DNA of 64,000 nt from Paraburkholderia solisilvae. GTDB lineage: Bacteria > Pseudomonadota > Gammaproteobacteria > Burkholderiales > Burkholderiaceae. This document shows, one piece after another, positions 43,615 through 53,414 of the stretch. Within the stretch, counting starts at the first letter, position 1; every line of letters begins with the position of its first letter. The stretch is taken from contig NZ_CADIKF010000016.1 of NCBI RefSeq assembly GCF_902859875.1, positions 62,001-126,000 on the forward strand, given 5' to 3'. The notes beneath the pieces are model-generated. The model did no database searches, was not told the DNA's origin, and saw only the letters and a program-made list of their open reading frames with translations. The translations under genes were made by a program, and so were the position numbers.

Positions 43615-45855
43615 ATGTCCACCGTGACTGACAGCCTGCTGTCCGTGATCGGACAGCCGCAAGCGCGCGTCGATGGCCCGTTGAAGGTCAGCGGCGCCGC
43701 GACCTATACGTCGGATGTCGATCTGCCCGACCTGCTGCATGCCGTGCCGGTATGCAGCACGATCGCGAGCGGCCGCATCACGTCGCTCGAATTCGCGACC
43801 GCGCAGGCGATGCCCGGCGTACACGCCGTGCTTCATCGCGGCAATATCGGCCGCTTCTACCGGATCTCGGGCAATTCGATGGATACGGGCTTCGTCGATG
43901 AGGCGCGTCCGCCCTTTGAAGACGATGTGATCCGCTACTACGGTCAGTACGTCGCGGTCGTGATTGCCGATACGTTCGAAGCGGCGAGCGCCGCTGCCGC
44001 GACCGTGAAGGTCGGCTATGAAGTCGCACGGCACGACGTCAGCGACGAACTCGACAGTGATGACGAGCCGAAAGTCGAAAGCGAGCGCGGTGACGCCGCA
44101 CGTGCGTACGACAGCGCACCCGTCAAACTGGACGCGACGTATGTGACGCCTGTCGAAACGCACAATCCGATCGAACTGCATGCGACGATCGCGCACTGGG
44201 ACGGCGATGGCTACACGTTCTATGAAACGAGCCAGGCGGTGTCGAACCATCAGGGCACGCTGATGCAGATGCTCGGCCTGCCAAAAGAGAAAGTGCGTGT
44301 GATCTCGCGCTTTCTTGGCTCGGGCTTCGGCGGCAAGCTGTGGATGTGGCCGCACTCGCTGCTCGCCGCCGCGGCATCGCGGCATACAGGGCGGCCCGTC
44401 AAGCTCGTCGTCAGCCGCAAGATGATGTTCCAGAATGTCGGCCATCGTCCGGTGACGCAGCAGCGCATGCGGCTGTCCGCCGATCGTGACGGCAAGCTGA
44501 CCTCGATCCGCCACGAGTATGTGAACCATACGTCCATTGCCGACGACTATCAGGAGACCTGTGGCGAAATCACGCCATTCCTGTACAGCGTGCCGAATCT
44601 GCGTGTGACTTCCGGCCTTGCAAAACGCCATGTGGGCTCGCCGACCGCGATGCGCGGGCCGGGCGCGGTTCCCGGGCTCTATGCGCTCGAATCGGCAATG
44701 AACGAACTGGCGAGGGAACTCGACATCGATCCCGTCGAGTTGCGCCTGAAGAACGAACCGCGCGTCGACGAAAGCACGGGTCTGCCGTTCTCGTCGCGCC
44801 ACCTCACCGAATGCCTGCGTACCGGCGCGGAGAAATTCGGCTGGGCGCGGCGCTCGCCCGACGTGGGTTCGATGAAACGCGATGGGCTCACGCTCGGCTG
44901 GGGCGTCGGCGCGTGCGGTTGGCCGGGTGTGCGCTTTTCGGCGCAAGCTTCGGTGAATCTGCGCGCGGACGGCACGGCGCGCGTGGTGTGCGGCACGCAG
45001 GATATCGGCACGGGCACCTACACGATTCTCGCGCAACTCGTTGCGTCGCAAACGGGTTTGCCGCTCGACATGATCGACGTCGAACTGGGCGATACGACGC
45101 TGCCGCTGGGGCCGATCTCGGGCGGCTCGGCGGCGACGGCGTCGGTCATTCCCGCGGTGTTGCAAGCCGCGCGTGCGGCCGTCGATATCGTGCTTGCGCG
45201 TGCCGGCGCGCTCGCCGATTCGCCGTTCAAGGGCGCGAAACCCGAAGAGCTCGGGTTCACCGCGGGCCGTGTGCATCGCAAGGGCGCTGCGCCCGAAAGC
45301 GGCGTGCCGTATGGCGCGATACTCGAAGCGGCGAAGATGTATTCGGCGTCGGGCAGCGGCAGCGCACAAGGCGGCTTCGACGATCCGCTGAAAAAGGAGT
45401 ATTCGATTTACTCCTACGGCGCGCACTTCGCGGAGGTGACATGGCAGCCGGAGATTGCGCGGCTGCGTGTGAGCCGCGTCGTCACGGTGATCGACGCGGG
45501 ACGCATCCTCAATCCGCACGCCGGGCGCAATCAGATCGAAGGGGCGGTGGTGATGGGTGTCGGCATGGCGCTGTTCGAGCACACGATGTATGACCCTCGC
45601 AACGGTGCGCCGATCAACAGCAATCTCGCCGATTACATTATCGCGTCGCACGCGGACAGCCCGGCACTCGATGTGACCTTTCTCGATCACCCCGACACGG
45701 TGTTCAACGAACTCGGTGCGCGGGGGATTGCGGAAATCGGTCTGGCGGGCATCGCCGCGGCGATCACCGATGCAGTCCATCATGCGACAGGCGTGCGCGT
45801 GCGCAAGCTGCCTGTGATGATCGAAGATCTGCTAACCGCGAAGCCGGTCGCTTAA
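43615..45855 (+). CDS. paoC: Molybdenum aldehyde oxidoreductase, catalytic subunit
   Basis: The molybdopterin subunit (746 residues, as in E. coli PaoC). It includes the N-terminal Ald_Xan_dh module (VDGPLKVSGAATYTSDVDLP), the molybdenum loop GSGFGGKLWMWP, AMRGPGAVPGLYALE and the catalytic glutamate in GARGIAEIGLAG near the C-terminus. These enzymes oxidise aromatic aldehydes or N-heterocycles. The XdhC-like maturation factor PaoD, which usually follows paoC, is absent here. Confidence 0.92.
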   Translation: MSTVTDSLLSVIGQPQARVDGPLKVSGAATYTSDVDLPDLLHAVPVCSTIASGRITSLEFATAQAMPGVHAVLHRGNIGRFYRISGNSMDTGFVDEARPPFEDDVIRYYGQYVAVVIADTFEAASAAAATVKVGYEVARHDVSDELDSDDEPKVESERGDAARAYDSAPVKLDATYVTPVETHNPIELHATIAHWDGDGYTFYETSQAVSNHQGTLMQMLGLPKEKVRVISRFLGSGFGGKLWMWPHSLLAAAASRHTGRPVKLVVSRKMMFQNVGHRPVTQQRMRLSADRDGKLTSIRHEYVNHTSIADDYQETCGEITPFLYSVPNLRVTSGLAKRHVGSPTAMRGPGAVPGLYALESAMNELARELDIDPVELRLKNEPRVDESTGLPFSSRHLTECLRTGAEKFGWARRSPDVGSMKRDGLTLGWGVGACGWPGVRFSAQASVNLRADGTARVVCGTQDIGTGTYTILAQLVASQTGLPLDMIDVELGDTTLPLGPISGGSAATASVIPAVLQAARAAVDIVLARAGALADSPFKGAKPEELGFTAGRVHRKGAAPESGVPYGAILEAAKMYSASGSGSAQGGFDDPLKKEYSIYSYGAHFAEVTWQPEIARLRVSRVVTVIDAGRILNPHAGRNQIEGAVVMGVGMALFEHTMYDPRNGAPINSNLADYIIASHADSPALDVTFLDHPDTVFNELGARGIAEIGLAGIAAAITDAVHHATGVRVRKLPVMIEDLLTAKPVA

Positions 45856-45912
45856 AGCACGCGCCGCGAACTTCGCATTGATGCAATGCTAACCGACATG
45901 CGTTTCATGTGA

Positions 45913-45945
45913 CGTTTGCTGCGACGATTTGCGTCGCAGCAAACG
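45913..45945. terminator. Perfect 14-bp hairpin after paoC
   Basis: CGTTTGCTGCGACG, loop ATTTG and CGTCGCAGCAAACG pair without mismatch, about 58 bases after the paoC stop codon. No T-run follows, but the position suggests the operon's 3' end. Confidence 0.6.
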
Positions 45946-46127
45946 AAGCAATGGCGCAGATGGATCGACTACACAATGCGTAGAACTTCGCGATGAAAGC
46001 GGTACGAACACAGCCAGGTCGCTTTCAGAAGGCCGTATTTCAGCATTCTGTCAGATCAGGCCGGTGACATCGAAAGGCATCCGTTCCGCGGTGGCGGCCG
46101 CGGAATATATCTGCGCGACGAAGTGTT

Positions 46128-46976
46128 TTGTCTTGGCGTTCATCACTTTGTCACGATATGAAACAGATGCAAGCAGTCCCGCTCACGAGTCGAGCGTGGC
46201 GCCGCCCTATCCATAGCTGGCTGCGCATTTTCATTCTGCTTTTTCTCCATTTCGTTTTTGCCTTCGTCGTCCTGCTCGCAATATATCCGTTTGTGAACAC
46301 TGACGGACGAATGCGTCTTTACGCGCATTGGTGCAGGAAATTTTTGAAGATAACGGGCGTTACTGTTTTCAGATTTGGTAGCGAAATAGCGGATCGTGGA
46401 TCATTGCTGGTCGCGAATCATGTTTCGCTGCTGGACGTATACGTGTTGAATTCATGCCATCCCGCCTCATCGCTCGCCAAGAAAGAAGTTCGCAAGTGGC
46501 CGGTGGTCGGCTGGATGGCCTCACGCCTGGAAACCGTGTTCATTGACCGATCAAATAAAAGACAGGTAATTGAATGTATCGTGGAGATCTCTGAAAAAAT
46601 GAGATCCAGGATTTCCTTCTGGGTTTTCCCTGAAGGAACGCGGTCAAGAGACGGTGTTAAAAAGTTTCGCTCAGCCATCTTTCAGGCCGCGATAGATTCT
46701 TCCTCACCTGTTTACCCCGTGTCGGTCTTTTACCCGTCGATGTCGAAAACATCCAATAGTGAATTCGACGCGCAGGAGTCGGACTTCAAATCGATCCTGA
46801 AGATGCTCCATACCATGCGTAGACCCACCGTGTACGTGTTTGTCGGAGCGGCCATCGGCGGGCAGGGCAAGCGCGATGAATACGCAGCATGGGCCGAACA
46901 GGCCGTGAAAGAGGGATACGAGCGCTTGCGTGTCAGCGCCGACGTGAAACTGGCGGAGCTTGAAGCGAACCGCTGA
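46128..46976 (+). CDS. plsC: 1-acyl-sn-glycerol-3-phosphate acyltransferase (PlsC)
   Basis: A membrane acyltransferase that makes phosphatidic acid or a related acyl lipid. The HX4D catalytic motif is ANHVSLLDVY (near residue 97), and the glycerol-phosphate motif is FPEGTRSRDGVKKF (near residue 170). A membrane helix (FILLFLHFVFAFVVLLAIYP) lies near the N-terminus. The start may be the ATG at 46128 or that at 46158. The coding sequence is AT-richer than neighbouring genes. Confidence 0.9.
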   Translation: MSWRSSLCHDMKQMQAVPLTSRAWRRPIHSWLRIFILLFLHFVFAFVVLLAIYPFVNTDGRMRLYAHWCRKFLKITGVTVFRFGSEIADRGSLLVANHVSLLDVYVLNSCHPASSLAKKEVRKWPVVGWMASRLETVFIDRSNKRQVIECIVEISEKMRSRISFWVFPEGTRSRDGVKKFRSAIFQAAIDSSSPVYPVSVFYPSMSKTSNSEFDAQESDFKSILKMLHTMRRPTVYVFVGAAIGGQGKRDEYAAWAEQAVKEGYERLRVSADVKLAELEANR

Positions 46977-47026
46977 GGCTGCGCGTTGCGCCGCGTCGAC
47001 GGCACAAGGGCGAAAAAAGCAGCGCT

Positions 47027-48073
47027 TCAGCGCGAATACGCTTTAAAGGCTTCCCCTTGCATCCCGGCTCGATCGACCGCGGCGATGCGGTTGCGGCCGT
47101 TCTCTTTTGCGTGATACAGCTGCGCATCGACCAGATTCACGAACGCCGTCCGGTCCGTGCGACCGGTCGGTACGATCGTGCCCACTCCGAAGCTTGCGGT
47201 GACGCGTTGCTGGTGCGGTGACCGTACGTGTGCGATCGCTTCTTCCGCGATCAGCGTACGGCACTGTTCCGCAATTCTGACAGCAGTGTCGGCCTCGGTG
47301 TTGGCCAGCACGAGCACGAATTCTTCGCCGCCGAAGCGACCGAGAAAGTGATCCGGGCCCGCCGCTTCGCCTAGCAGACGTGCGACGCGCTTCAGGCATT
47401 CGTCGCCCTGCAGATGACCATAGTAGTCGTTGTACGACTTGAAGAAGTCGATATCGACCATGATCAACGAGAGCGCCTTGCCCGATTCCTGCGCCGCGGA
47501 CCATGTACGCTCGATCACCTCATCGAACATCCGCCGATTGCCGGCGCCTGTCAGGCTGTCATGGAACGACAGATGTTCGAGCTCTCTTTGCAGTTGGGCA
47601 AGCTTTTCTTCGGTACGCTTGCGTTCACTGATGTCGAACATGAATCCGATCAGGGCTTCCACGTCGCCCTTGTCGTTGCGAACCACGTGCACCACGTCTC
47701 GCAGCCACACGTAGCCGCCGTCGCGTGTAAGCGCACGATAGTCGGCTTCGTGATCGGTGCCGGCTTTCGATTGCGCGACGCAAAAATTGACCACGGCTTC
47801 GCGGTCGTCCGGATGCATCCGTTCGGCCCAGTCGTTGACCGTTTTCCACGTCGACGGAGCCCAGCCCAGCAACGCTTCGATCTGCGGACCGATATAGGCG
47901 AACTCCATCGTCGCCCAGTCGATCTTCCATGGGATGGCTTTGGTCGATTCGAGCAGCGTGCGGTAGACGGCGCTGTCATCCTCGCCGGGCACGCGCGACG
48001 ACGGCGCGAGGGTGGAGTCGTGCTGCAGGAAGGCGGCCTGGAGCGCGCTCTCCGGGTGACCGTGGTCCGTCAT
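47027..48073 (-). CDS. PAS-GGDEF diguanylate cyclase
   Basis: A cytoplasmic signalling enzyme making cyclic di-GMP. A PAS_3-type sensor covers about residues 50-170 (EFAYIGPQIEALLGW, MHPDDREAVVNF). The GGDEF domain follows (LEHLSFHDSLTGAGNRRMF) with an intact GGEEF active site (FLGRFGGEEF). The RxxD inhibitory site usually found before it is absent, so product feedback is unlikely. No transmembrane segment is seen. It converges with the plsC gene. Confidence 0.92.
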   Translation of the reverse strand: MTDHGHPESALQAAFLQHDSTLAPSSRVPGEDDSAVYRTLLESTKAIPWKIDWATMEFAYIGPQIEALLGWAPSTWKTVNDWAERMHPDDREAVVNFCVAQSKAGTDHEADYRALTRDGGYVWLRDVVHVVRNDKGDVEALIGFMFDISERKRTEEKLAQLQRELEHLSFHDSLTGAGNRRMFDEVIERTWSAAQESGKALSLIMVDIDFFKSYNDYYGHLQGDECLKRVARLLGEAAGPDHFLGRFGGEEFVLVLANTEADTAVRIAEQCRTLIAEEAIAHVRSPHQQRVTASFGVGTIVPTGRTDRTAFVNLVDAQLYHAKENGRNRIAAVDRAGMQGEAFKAYSR

Positions 48074-48392
48074 GATGGCCTTGCGGTGGTTGGCTGAGGG
48101 TGTGCGATGTCTGGGAGCGTGACGCCAGTCTGCATCTACGGCAGCGAAGCGCGGCTTCTGAAGGTGGCCACGGGTTTTCCACTATGACGGCGGTCGGCCG
48201 CTATCGTTTGGCCGGTCGTTTCGACAGCGGCCGGCGGATTTTCCGCGGACCGACGGCTAGCGAAGGACGCTGTGGCCGATGCTCGACATGCCTGACGAGC
48301 GAGCTGATTGTGAAGTCGTGCCGGTTCCCACTATTCGCGACTAGCCAGCGCAGTTTGCTTCGGGGCCGCGAGCCAACGCGGCGCTATGCGCT
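48074..48392. other. Upstream gap of the cyclase gene
   Basis: I see no gene or strong repeat. It should contain the promoter of the PAS-GGDEF gene. Confidence 0.4.
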
Positions 48393-48704
48393 TCAATCGG
48401 GCCGGGTCTGCTGGCATTCCGCCTGGTACCAGCGATCGACCTGACGCTGTGCCGTCTGCAGATCCTCCGGATAGTATGGGTCGAAGCCCCATGACGGGTG
48501 GTAACCCGCTTGCTCCAGCGCCGCCAACTCGCTCAGATTGAGCTCGTGTGTGCGAGGCGCGTTATTCCTGAGCGCGGTGAGATCGCGGCATTGCGTTGCG
48601 CTCAGATGCGTGCGCGGACCTTGCTCGGTGCCGCCTGCGGCACAGCCCGCAAGCGAGAACACTAACGCGCAAAGCATCAGCCAGATTTTCGATGGATTCT
48701 TCAT
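48393..48704 (-). CDS. Small lipoprotein with a DUF4148-like C-terminus
   Basis: A 103-residue protein with a lipoprotein signal (MKNPSKIWLMLCALVFSLAG then the lipidated cysteine) and a C-terminal half LNLSELAALEQAGYHPSWGF followed by DPYYPEDLQTAQRQVD. This LEQAGY..DP.YP pattern is the DUF4148 motif common in Burkholderiales; the function is unknown. The ATG at 48704 has a GGAAG ribosome binding site; an ATG at 48728 is also in frame. Confidence 0.82.
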   Translation of the reverse strand: MKNPSKIWLMLCALVFSLAGCAAGGTEQGPRTHLSATQCRDLTALRNNAPRTHELNLSELAALEQAGYHPSWGFDPYYPEDLQTAQRQVDRWYQAECQQTRPD

Positions 48705-49313
48705 GTCGTGTCTTCCTTCATCAGACAACGCTCATCACAATCGGGAGCGTTAGCCGGGAGACCAGGGGCAAGCGGGGCGCGTGGGAACGTAACGCGCCAC
48801 CGCGGCCCGCAAGAATCCGGATGGAACAAAATAAACGTGTCTTTACTATTGTGAGCCAAAACTGGATACGACGATCGAAGCGCTAATACCCGGCATCGCG
48901 ATCTATCCGGTGATGTGCGTCGCGCAGACGAGCGGTTGCGATCTGCGGCGCCCCTTTTGCACGGCTCAAACAGCCGTCGAGTCCGACAACCGCGCTCAGC
49001 GAGCGCGACACATTCTGCGCGACAGCGACGTCCCGTTCCCATCATGCGAATCGCGCTTTTTATTCTTTTTTTGCATCGCGCCGGGTAGCCTTTGCAAGGA
49101 TCGTGAAATCGCTATCGCAGCGCGCAGAAGCTTTAGTTGAACCATGTAAAGCTTGAAGTCAAGCGAGTGGGGCGCGTTCCAATCCCACGTCGCCGGAGTT
49201 GCGCTTCGATGCAGTAGGTTGATGTCGGCGAATGATTGCCCGCGCAATCTGGATTATTTCCACCGTATGGCGGGCATTGCACGGCTCCCGGTTCGCAAAG
49301 GAGATAGATCGAA
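48705..49313. other. Gap before the AraC gene, with one inverted repeat
   Basis: No gene is recognised. The inverted repeat AAGCTTTA (49128-49135) and TAAAGCTT (49147-49154), eleven bases apart, lies about 160 bp before the AraC start and may be an operator. The rest shows nothing I can name. Confidence 0.45.
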
Positions 49314-50402
49314 GTGGATGACCGGCTTGACGAGCATACCTGGAATGGCACACCGATGTGCCGCGGCGCCTGGGTCGACGCGATGTCGTCGGTCGGCTTG
49401 CAGTATCGATTCGCTTCCTCGCACTCGGGCACGTCAACCCATCACAGCACGCACGCCGGTCAGAGCGTTATCGTGGACCTCGATATCGCGTGGCAGTCGG
49501 CTTCGCCAATCGTGCGTTGCGGCGACGACGAACATCTGTTTGTGCAGGTTGTCAGAAGCGGGATGAGGCGGGTTGAACAGCGAGGGCAAACGATGACGTT
49601 CGGGCCCGGCGATGTGGCCGTACTCGACCCGCTGGCCTGGTACGACGCGTCCGTTCGCGAACGCACGCGCATGTCGATCCTGCGCATTCCGAGGTCGGCG
49701 TTGCGCGAGCGTGGACTGCGGCACCGCTTTCCAGTCGTTTGCTGTCCGGATCGGGCGTCGCCGGATGTCTGCGCGGTACGCGACTTCGTGCTGAACGCGG
49801 CGTCGCAGGCCGGCAAGGCAAGCGAACCCATGCTGGCCCGGTTTGGCGACCAATGCCTCGATCTGATGGATGTGCTGATCAACGATTGCAGCGGAGCGGT
49901 TTCGGCCCGCTCGACTGCCGTTACCGCGCTGCGCGCGAAACAGCTGATCGCACGCCACATCGCGGATCCGGATCTGAGTGCCGCGCGCATCGCTGCCGAG
50001 CTGCACATGTCGACCAGCAGCCTCACGCGCGCGTTGCAAGCCAATGGGTTGTCGGCGATGCGTTACGCGTGGTCGCTGCGAATCGAGCATGCGGCGCGAC
50101 GGTTGCGCGCCGACGCGCCGCATGGCGCGATCAAGGCGATTGCGTACCAGTGCGGCTTCACGAATCACGCTCACTTCAGCCGCGCGTTCAAGGCTCGCTA
50201 CGACATGACGCCACGCGAGTATGCGGCAAGCCACAAAACGGCGCGTAGCGAGGCAGCGCAACAGACGCAGACGTGCGGTGCGTCAGGCTTGCCCGACGTG
50301 CGAAACGAACTACAGGCGCCGTTGCGCGGCGAAACCGTCGAAACCCTTTCAGCAGTGCGAGATCCTGAACGCCTTCACGCGATGGCCGGAAATGAACATT
50401 AA
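49314..50402 (+). CDS. AraC-family regulator (AraC_binding_2 type)
   Basis: A 362-residue protein. The N-terminal half resembles the FeaR-type sensor domain (HLFVQVVRSGMRRVEQRGQT, then MTFGPGDVAVLDPLAWYDA). The DNA-binding domain has LSAARIAAELHMSTSSLTRAL and IKAIAYQCGFTNHAHFSRAF, ending YDMTPREYAA. A 70-residue tail rich in Ala, Thr and Gln follows, beyond the normal end of the family. No target is coupled to it. Confidence 0.88.
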   Translation: MDDRLDEHTWNGTPMCRGAWVDAMSSVGLQYRFASSHSGTSTHHSTHAGQSVIVDLDIAWQSASPIVRCGDDEHLFVQVVRSGMRRVEQRGQTMTFGPGDVAVLDPLAWYDASVRERTRMSILRIPRSALRERGLRHRFPVVCCPDRASPDVCAVRDFVLNAASQAGKASEPMLARFGDQCLDLMDVLINDCSGAVSARSTAVTALRAKQLIARHIADPDLSAARIAAELHMSTSSLTRALQANGLSAMRYAWSLRIEHAARRLRADAPHGAIKAIAYQCGFTNHAHFSRAFKARYDMTPREYAASHKTARSEAAQQTQTCGASGLPDVRNELQAPLRGETVETLSAVRDPERLHAMAGNEH

Positions 50403-50613
50403 ATGTCCGAAAACCGCCAACGCCACGCTGTCAGGGACAACCCGCAGAACCTAAACTCTTCTCATGGGCGGTCCAACGGATTGCCGATTCTGCCGGCAAG
50501 AGATCAAGTGGAACGCGCCGGCCAATTTTCGGCCTGAGCTGGCGCGGACCGTACGGCACTCAACATGGTCTTTTTCCGCGATCGGACGCCGCCATTTACC
50601 GGAGAAGCGACAA

Positions 50614-50814
50614 ATGAAATTCTCAGTGAAAAATGAAATTCGCTCTGACGATATCTCGACTATCGAACACGCGATGAAGACCGTCGACGCCGACGCGCGA
50701 GTCGACGTCGACATTGATGCAAAGACGGTCAGCGTGGATTCGTGGCTGATGCCTGAAGAGTTTATCGTCGCGTTCGTCGATGAAGACTATGACGTGACCA
50801 TCGCCGAGGCGTAG
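50614..50814 (+). CDS. Small heavy-metal-associated-domain-like protein
   Basis: A 66-residue acidic protein: MKFSVKNEIRSDDISTIEHA, then a beta-alpha pattern ending MPEEFIVAFVDEDYDVTIAE. This ferredoxin-like beta-alpha-beta layout resembles copper-chaperone HMA domains, but the CxxC metal site is missing, so metal binding is doubtful. The ATG at 50614 has a GGAGAAG ribosome binding site; the frame stays open upstream to 50464 without family residues. Confidence 0.65.
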   Translation: MKFSVKNEIRSDDISTIEHAMKTVDADARVDVDIDAKTVSVDSWLMPEEFIVAFVDEDYDVTIAEA

Positions 50815-50866
50815 CGAGGCTTAGCGAGACGTCGACCGGTCTGGCGGGAACACGGGCTGCGCCCGC

Positions 50867-51889
50867 TCAGCTACCCGGTTCGGCATAGGCTTCCGGAAAG
50901 AAGAAGTCCTTCCACGAAGCAGCCTTGTTCTTCAACACGCCGATCCGGTTCAACTCACTCGCGTAAATGAAGCTGCGCTGCGGCGACACCGTGAATTCAA
51001 TCTCCGGATCGTTGACGATCTTCTGAACCAGCGGCAGCGGAAGGGTCGAGTGCTCGACGCGGAGATAAGCCGCCGCTGCGGCGTTCCTGTCGCTGTTGAT
51101 GATGCGCGCGGCTTCGACAAGCGCGTGGTAGAACGCGCGGTAAGTGCGCGGATTTTCGTCGTGGAATTTCTGGGTCGTGTACAGCACGTTGAACGTCGCT
51201 TTTCCGCCTAGCGTGTCATACGAGCTCAGCACTTTGTGCACGTTCGGATGCTCGAGTTCCTGGTACTGGAACGGAGGGCTCGAATAGTGCGCGTCGACTT
51301 CCGTGTGGCCCGAGATCAGCTCGGCGGTCGCATCGGGATGCGGCAGGCTGACCGAGATGGCATCGAAGCGCTTGTAGTCGCTGTCGCCAAAGACCCTGGC
51401 CGTTTCGATCTGCAGCGTGCGCGACTGGAATCCGACGCCGGCCGCCGGCACCGCAATGCGGTCCTTGTCGGTAAAGTCCTTCAGCGTCCTGACGCGTGGA
51501 TTGTTGGTCAGCAGGTAGTTCGGCATCGAACCGAGCGACGCGATCGCCTTGACGTTCTGCCGCCCGCGCGTGCGGTCCCACACGGTCAGCATCGGCGGAA
51601 CGCCGGCCGACACCACGTCGAGCGCGCCGGCAAGCAATGCTTCGTTCATGCCGGTCGCGCCCGAAATCGTGCGCCACTCGACCTTGATATCCAGACCTTC
51701 CTGCTTGCCGTACTTTTCAATCAGATGCTGATCCTGAACGACATCGAGAATCAGATAACCGATGCCGAACTGCTGGGCGATGCTGATCTTGCCTTCGGCG
51801 TGCGCAGTGCACGCGAGGAGCGCAGCGCTGCTGACGATAGCCGCACGCGCGGCATGCCTGTTTATCCAGCCCCGGATAGCTTTTTTCAT
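50867..51889 (-). CDS. Orphan ABC substrate-binding protein, SsuA/NitT type
   Basis: A periplasmic binding protein of 340 residues with a signal peptide (cleaved near AHA-EGK). EGKISIAQQFGIGYLILDVV and AGVPPMLTVWDRTRGRQNVK align well with the protein at 61833. It has no adjacent permease or ATPase on either side, so it may deliver to the importer whose ATPase begins at 63038. Confidence 0.88.
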   Translation of the reverse strand: MKKAIRGWINRHAARAAIVSSAALLACTAHAEGKISIAQQFGIGYLILDVVQDQHLIEKYGKQEGLDIKVEWRTISGATGMNEALLAGALDVVSAGVPPMLTVWDRTRGRQNVKAIASLGSMPNYLLTNNPRVRTLKDFTDKDRIAVPAAGVGFQSRTLQIETARVFGDSDYKRFDAISVSLPHPDATAELISGHTEVDAHYSSPPFQYQELEHPNVHKVLSSYDTLGGKATFNVLYTTQKFHDENPRTYRAFYHALVEAARIINSDRNAAAAAYLRVEHSTLPLPLVQKIVNDPEIEFTVSPQRSFIYASELNRIGVLKNKAASWKDFFFPEAYAEPGS

Positions 51890-52184
51890 GCGCAGTTCGA
51901 AATGCGTGATGGCCGCTGATGCGTCGTTGAACGGGCAGCCGACGCTGGGCGCCGTCGCTCGATGATCGCGCGACCATTTAGTGATGTCGTGAAGCCCGCC
52001 AGCTTACCGGCCGGGATGCGCAAGGACAAATGGCGATTTGGAATATGCATTGCCGGCAGGCGGGATTGCACGCGTGCCGTGGCTTTCAGGAGGTGCAGCG
52101 ACCGTTGCGACTGCAACGGTCGCGTCCGTTTCAGGTATCGTCGTCGGAACCGGCATGCGCGAACCTCATGACGATTCCGCTCGC
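51890..52184. other. Gap between the orphan binding protein and the phospholipase gene
   Basis: No gene is recognised. It contains the upstream region of the binding protein gene. Confidence 0.4.
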
Positions 52185-53321
52185 CTAGTGCGTCTCGAGT
52201 TGCGAATCGAGACAGGAGCCCGGCGCATTGACGAGGTCGCATCGCGCAGTCACCGCTCCGGGCAACTCGACCTTGAAACCCGTCGGCGCCGGCTCCGCGC
52301 CCGGGTAGTCCGTGCTGAGGATCTGCGCGCCGCTGGCGAGCGCGAGGTCCCGGCGCGTCGTATCGTTGCGCATCGCCTCGATCGTCCCGTCATCGGTTCT
52401 CGTCCGGATCAGGTAGCCGTCGTGCACCAGTTGTTCGATATGCGCGGCGTCGGGCGTGTTGACCTCGATAAACGCCCCATCGGGCGCGCCCGGTGTCGAA
52501 TTGGTGAATAGCACGCGCCCGGCGAGCGACGGATGTCCATCGCGATAGGTTGCCGCCATTCTCGGCGGGTCGAGCAGAAACACGACTTTTCCACGCGTTT
52601 GCGCGAGCGTCGGCCAGCCGTCATGCGTTATCGCTTCGTTGAGCGACGCATGCGTGCCCCGTACATCATCGGGCATCACGATCTCATTGCGTGCGAACAC
52701 GGAGAGAATCTCGCGATCGAGCGCATCGAAGGTTGCACTGTCAAAGGGCTCCGGCACAACGGTGGGGAGCGGCCATTTAGTCGTCAGCGCGCGGTCCTTG
52801 GGCTCGATCAGAATGTACAGCGGCACATGGTGCGGGTGCGCCATCGACCATGCGCGGATTTCCCGCAGACATGCGGTGAACGGTTGGCACGCGCTGCGAT
52901 AGTCGAGATCCTGCACGTGCATGACCTTGAAGCCGGGTTTGCGCATCAGGTTCTTCGGATCGAACGGCGGGTCGGCCGGCAGTCCGGCGGCCTTCACCAT
53001 CCGCGGGCCGGCCGGGTCGGCGTAGCGGCCGCCGGCCTTATCGCTAAACACGTCGATTTCGAGCTGCCGCACGCCGCCCGTCAACTGCGCGGTCAGCGAC
53101 GGATGCTGATAGCTCAGCTCCGGCAACTTGTCGGGGTGATACATTTGCCACACCTGTCTGTCGCCGGGCGCAATGCCGGCGTGGTAGCTATTGTGCGTGC
53201 CGATGACCTGAATCTGGTTCATATGCACGGTGTCGTCCGCGCTTGGCGCTTGCGCGTGGCAAAGCGTGGAAACAAGCGCGAGGCCGCCAAGTATCAGGCG
53301 TCGATCAAACGGCAATTTCAT
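52185..53321 (-). CDS. Secreted phosphoinositide-specific phospholipase C homologue
   Basis: A 378-residue protein with a signal peptide (MKLPFDRRLILGGLALVSTL, cleaved near CHA-QAP) and a PLC-like TIM barrel of the calcium-dependent actinobacterial-type PI-PLC group. Motifs are IGTHNSYHAGI (catalytic histidine), LEIDVFSDKAGG, VMHVQDLDYRSACQPF and LYILIEPKD. These enzymes cleave phosphatidylinositol or its glycosylated forms to inositol phosphate and diacylglycerol. It is the last gene of the leftward tonB-mannosidase run. The ATG at 53321 gives the signal peptide. Confidence 0.85.
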   Translation of the reverse strand: MKLPFDRRLILGGLALVSTLCHAQAPSADDTVHMNQIQVIGTHNSYHAGIAPGDRQVWQMYHPDKLPELSYQHPSLTAQLTGGVRQLEIDVFSDKAGGRYADPAGPRMVKAAGLPADPPFDPKNLMRKPGFKVMHVQDLDYRSACQPFTACLREIRAWSMAHPHHVPLYILIEPKDRALTTKWPLPTVVPEPFDSATFDALDREILSVFARNEIVMPDDVRGTHASLNEAITHDGWPTLAQTRGKVVFLLDPPRMAATYRDGHPSLAGRVLFTNSTPGAPDGAFIEVNTPDAAHIEQLVHDGYLIRTRTDDGTIEAMRNDTTRRDLALASGAQILSTDYPGAEPAPTGFKVELPGAVTARCDLVNAPGSCLDSQLETH

Positions 53322-53414
53322 AAGGCATCCTGTACAGAACAATTGAATCGCGATGACATAAAAGGAAGGATCGAGCCGCGGCCGATTGCTCGATCCATGC
53401 CGGGAAACGCTGCT

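Noticed and set aside
43531..45783. A 750-codon open frame on the minus strand
   Set aside because: It is the antisense of the molybdenum catalytic subunit gene. High-GC codon use keeps the opposite strand open, and its translation is Arg/His-rich without any family motif.
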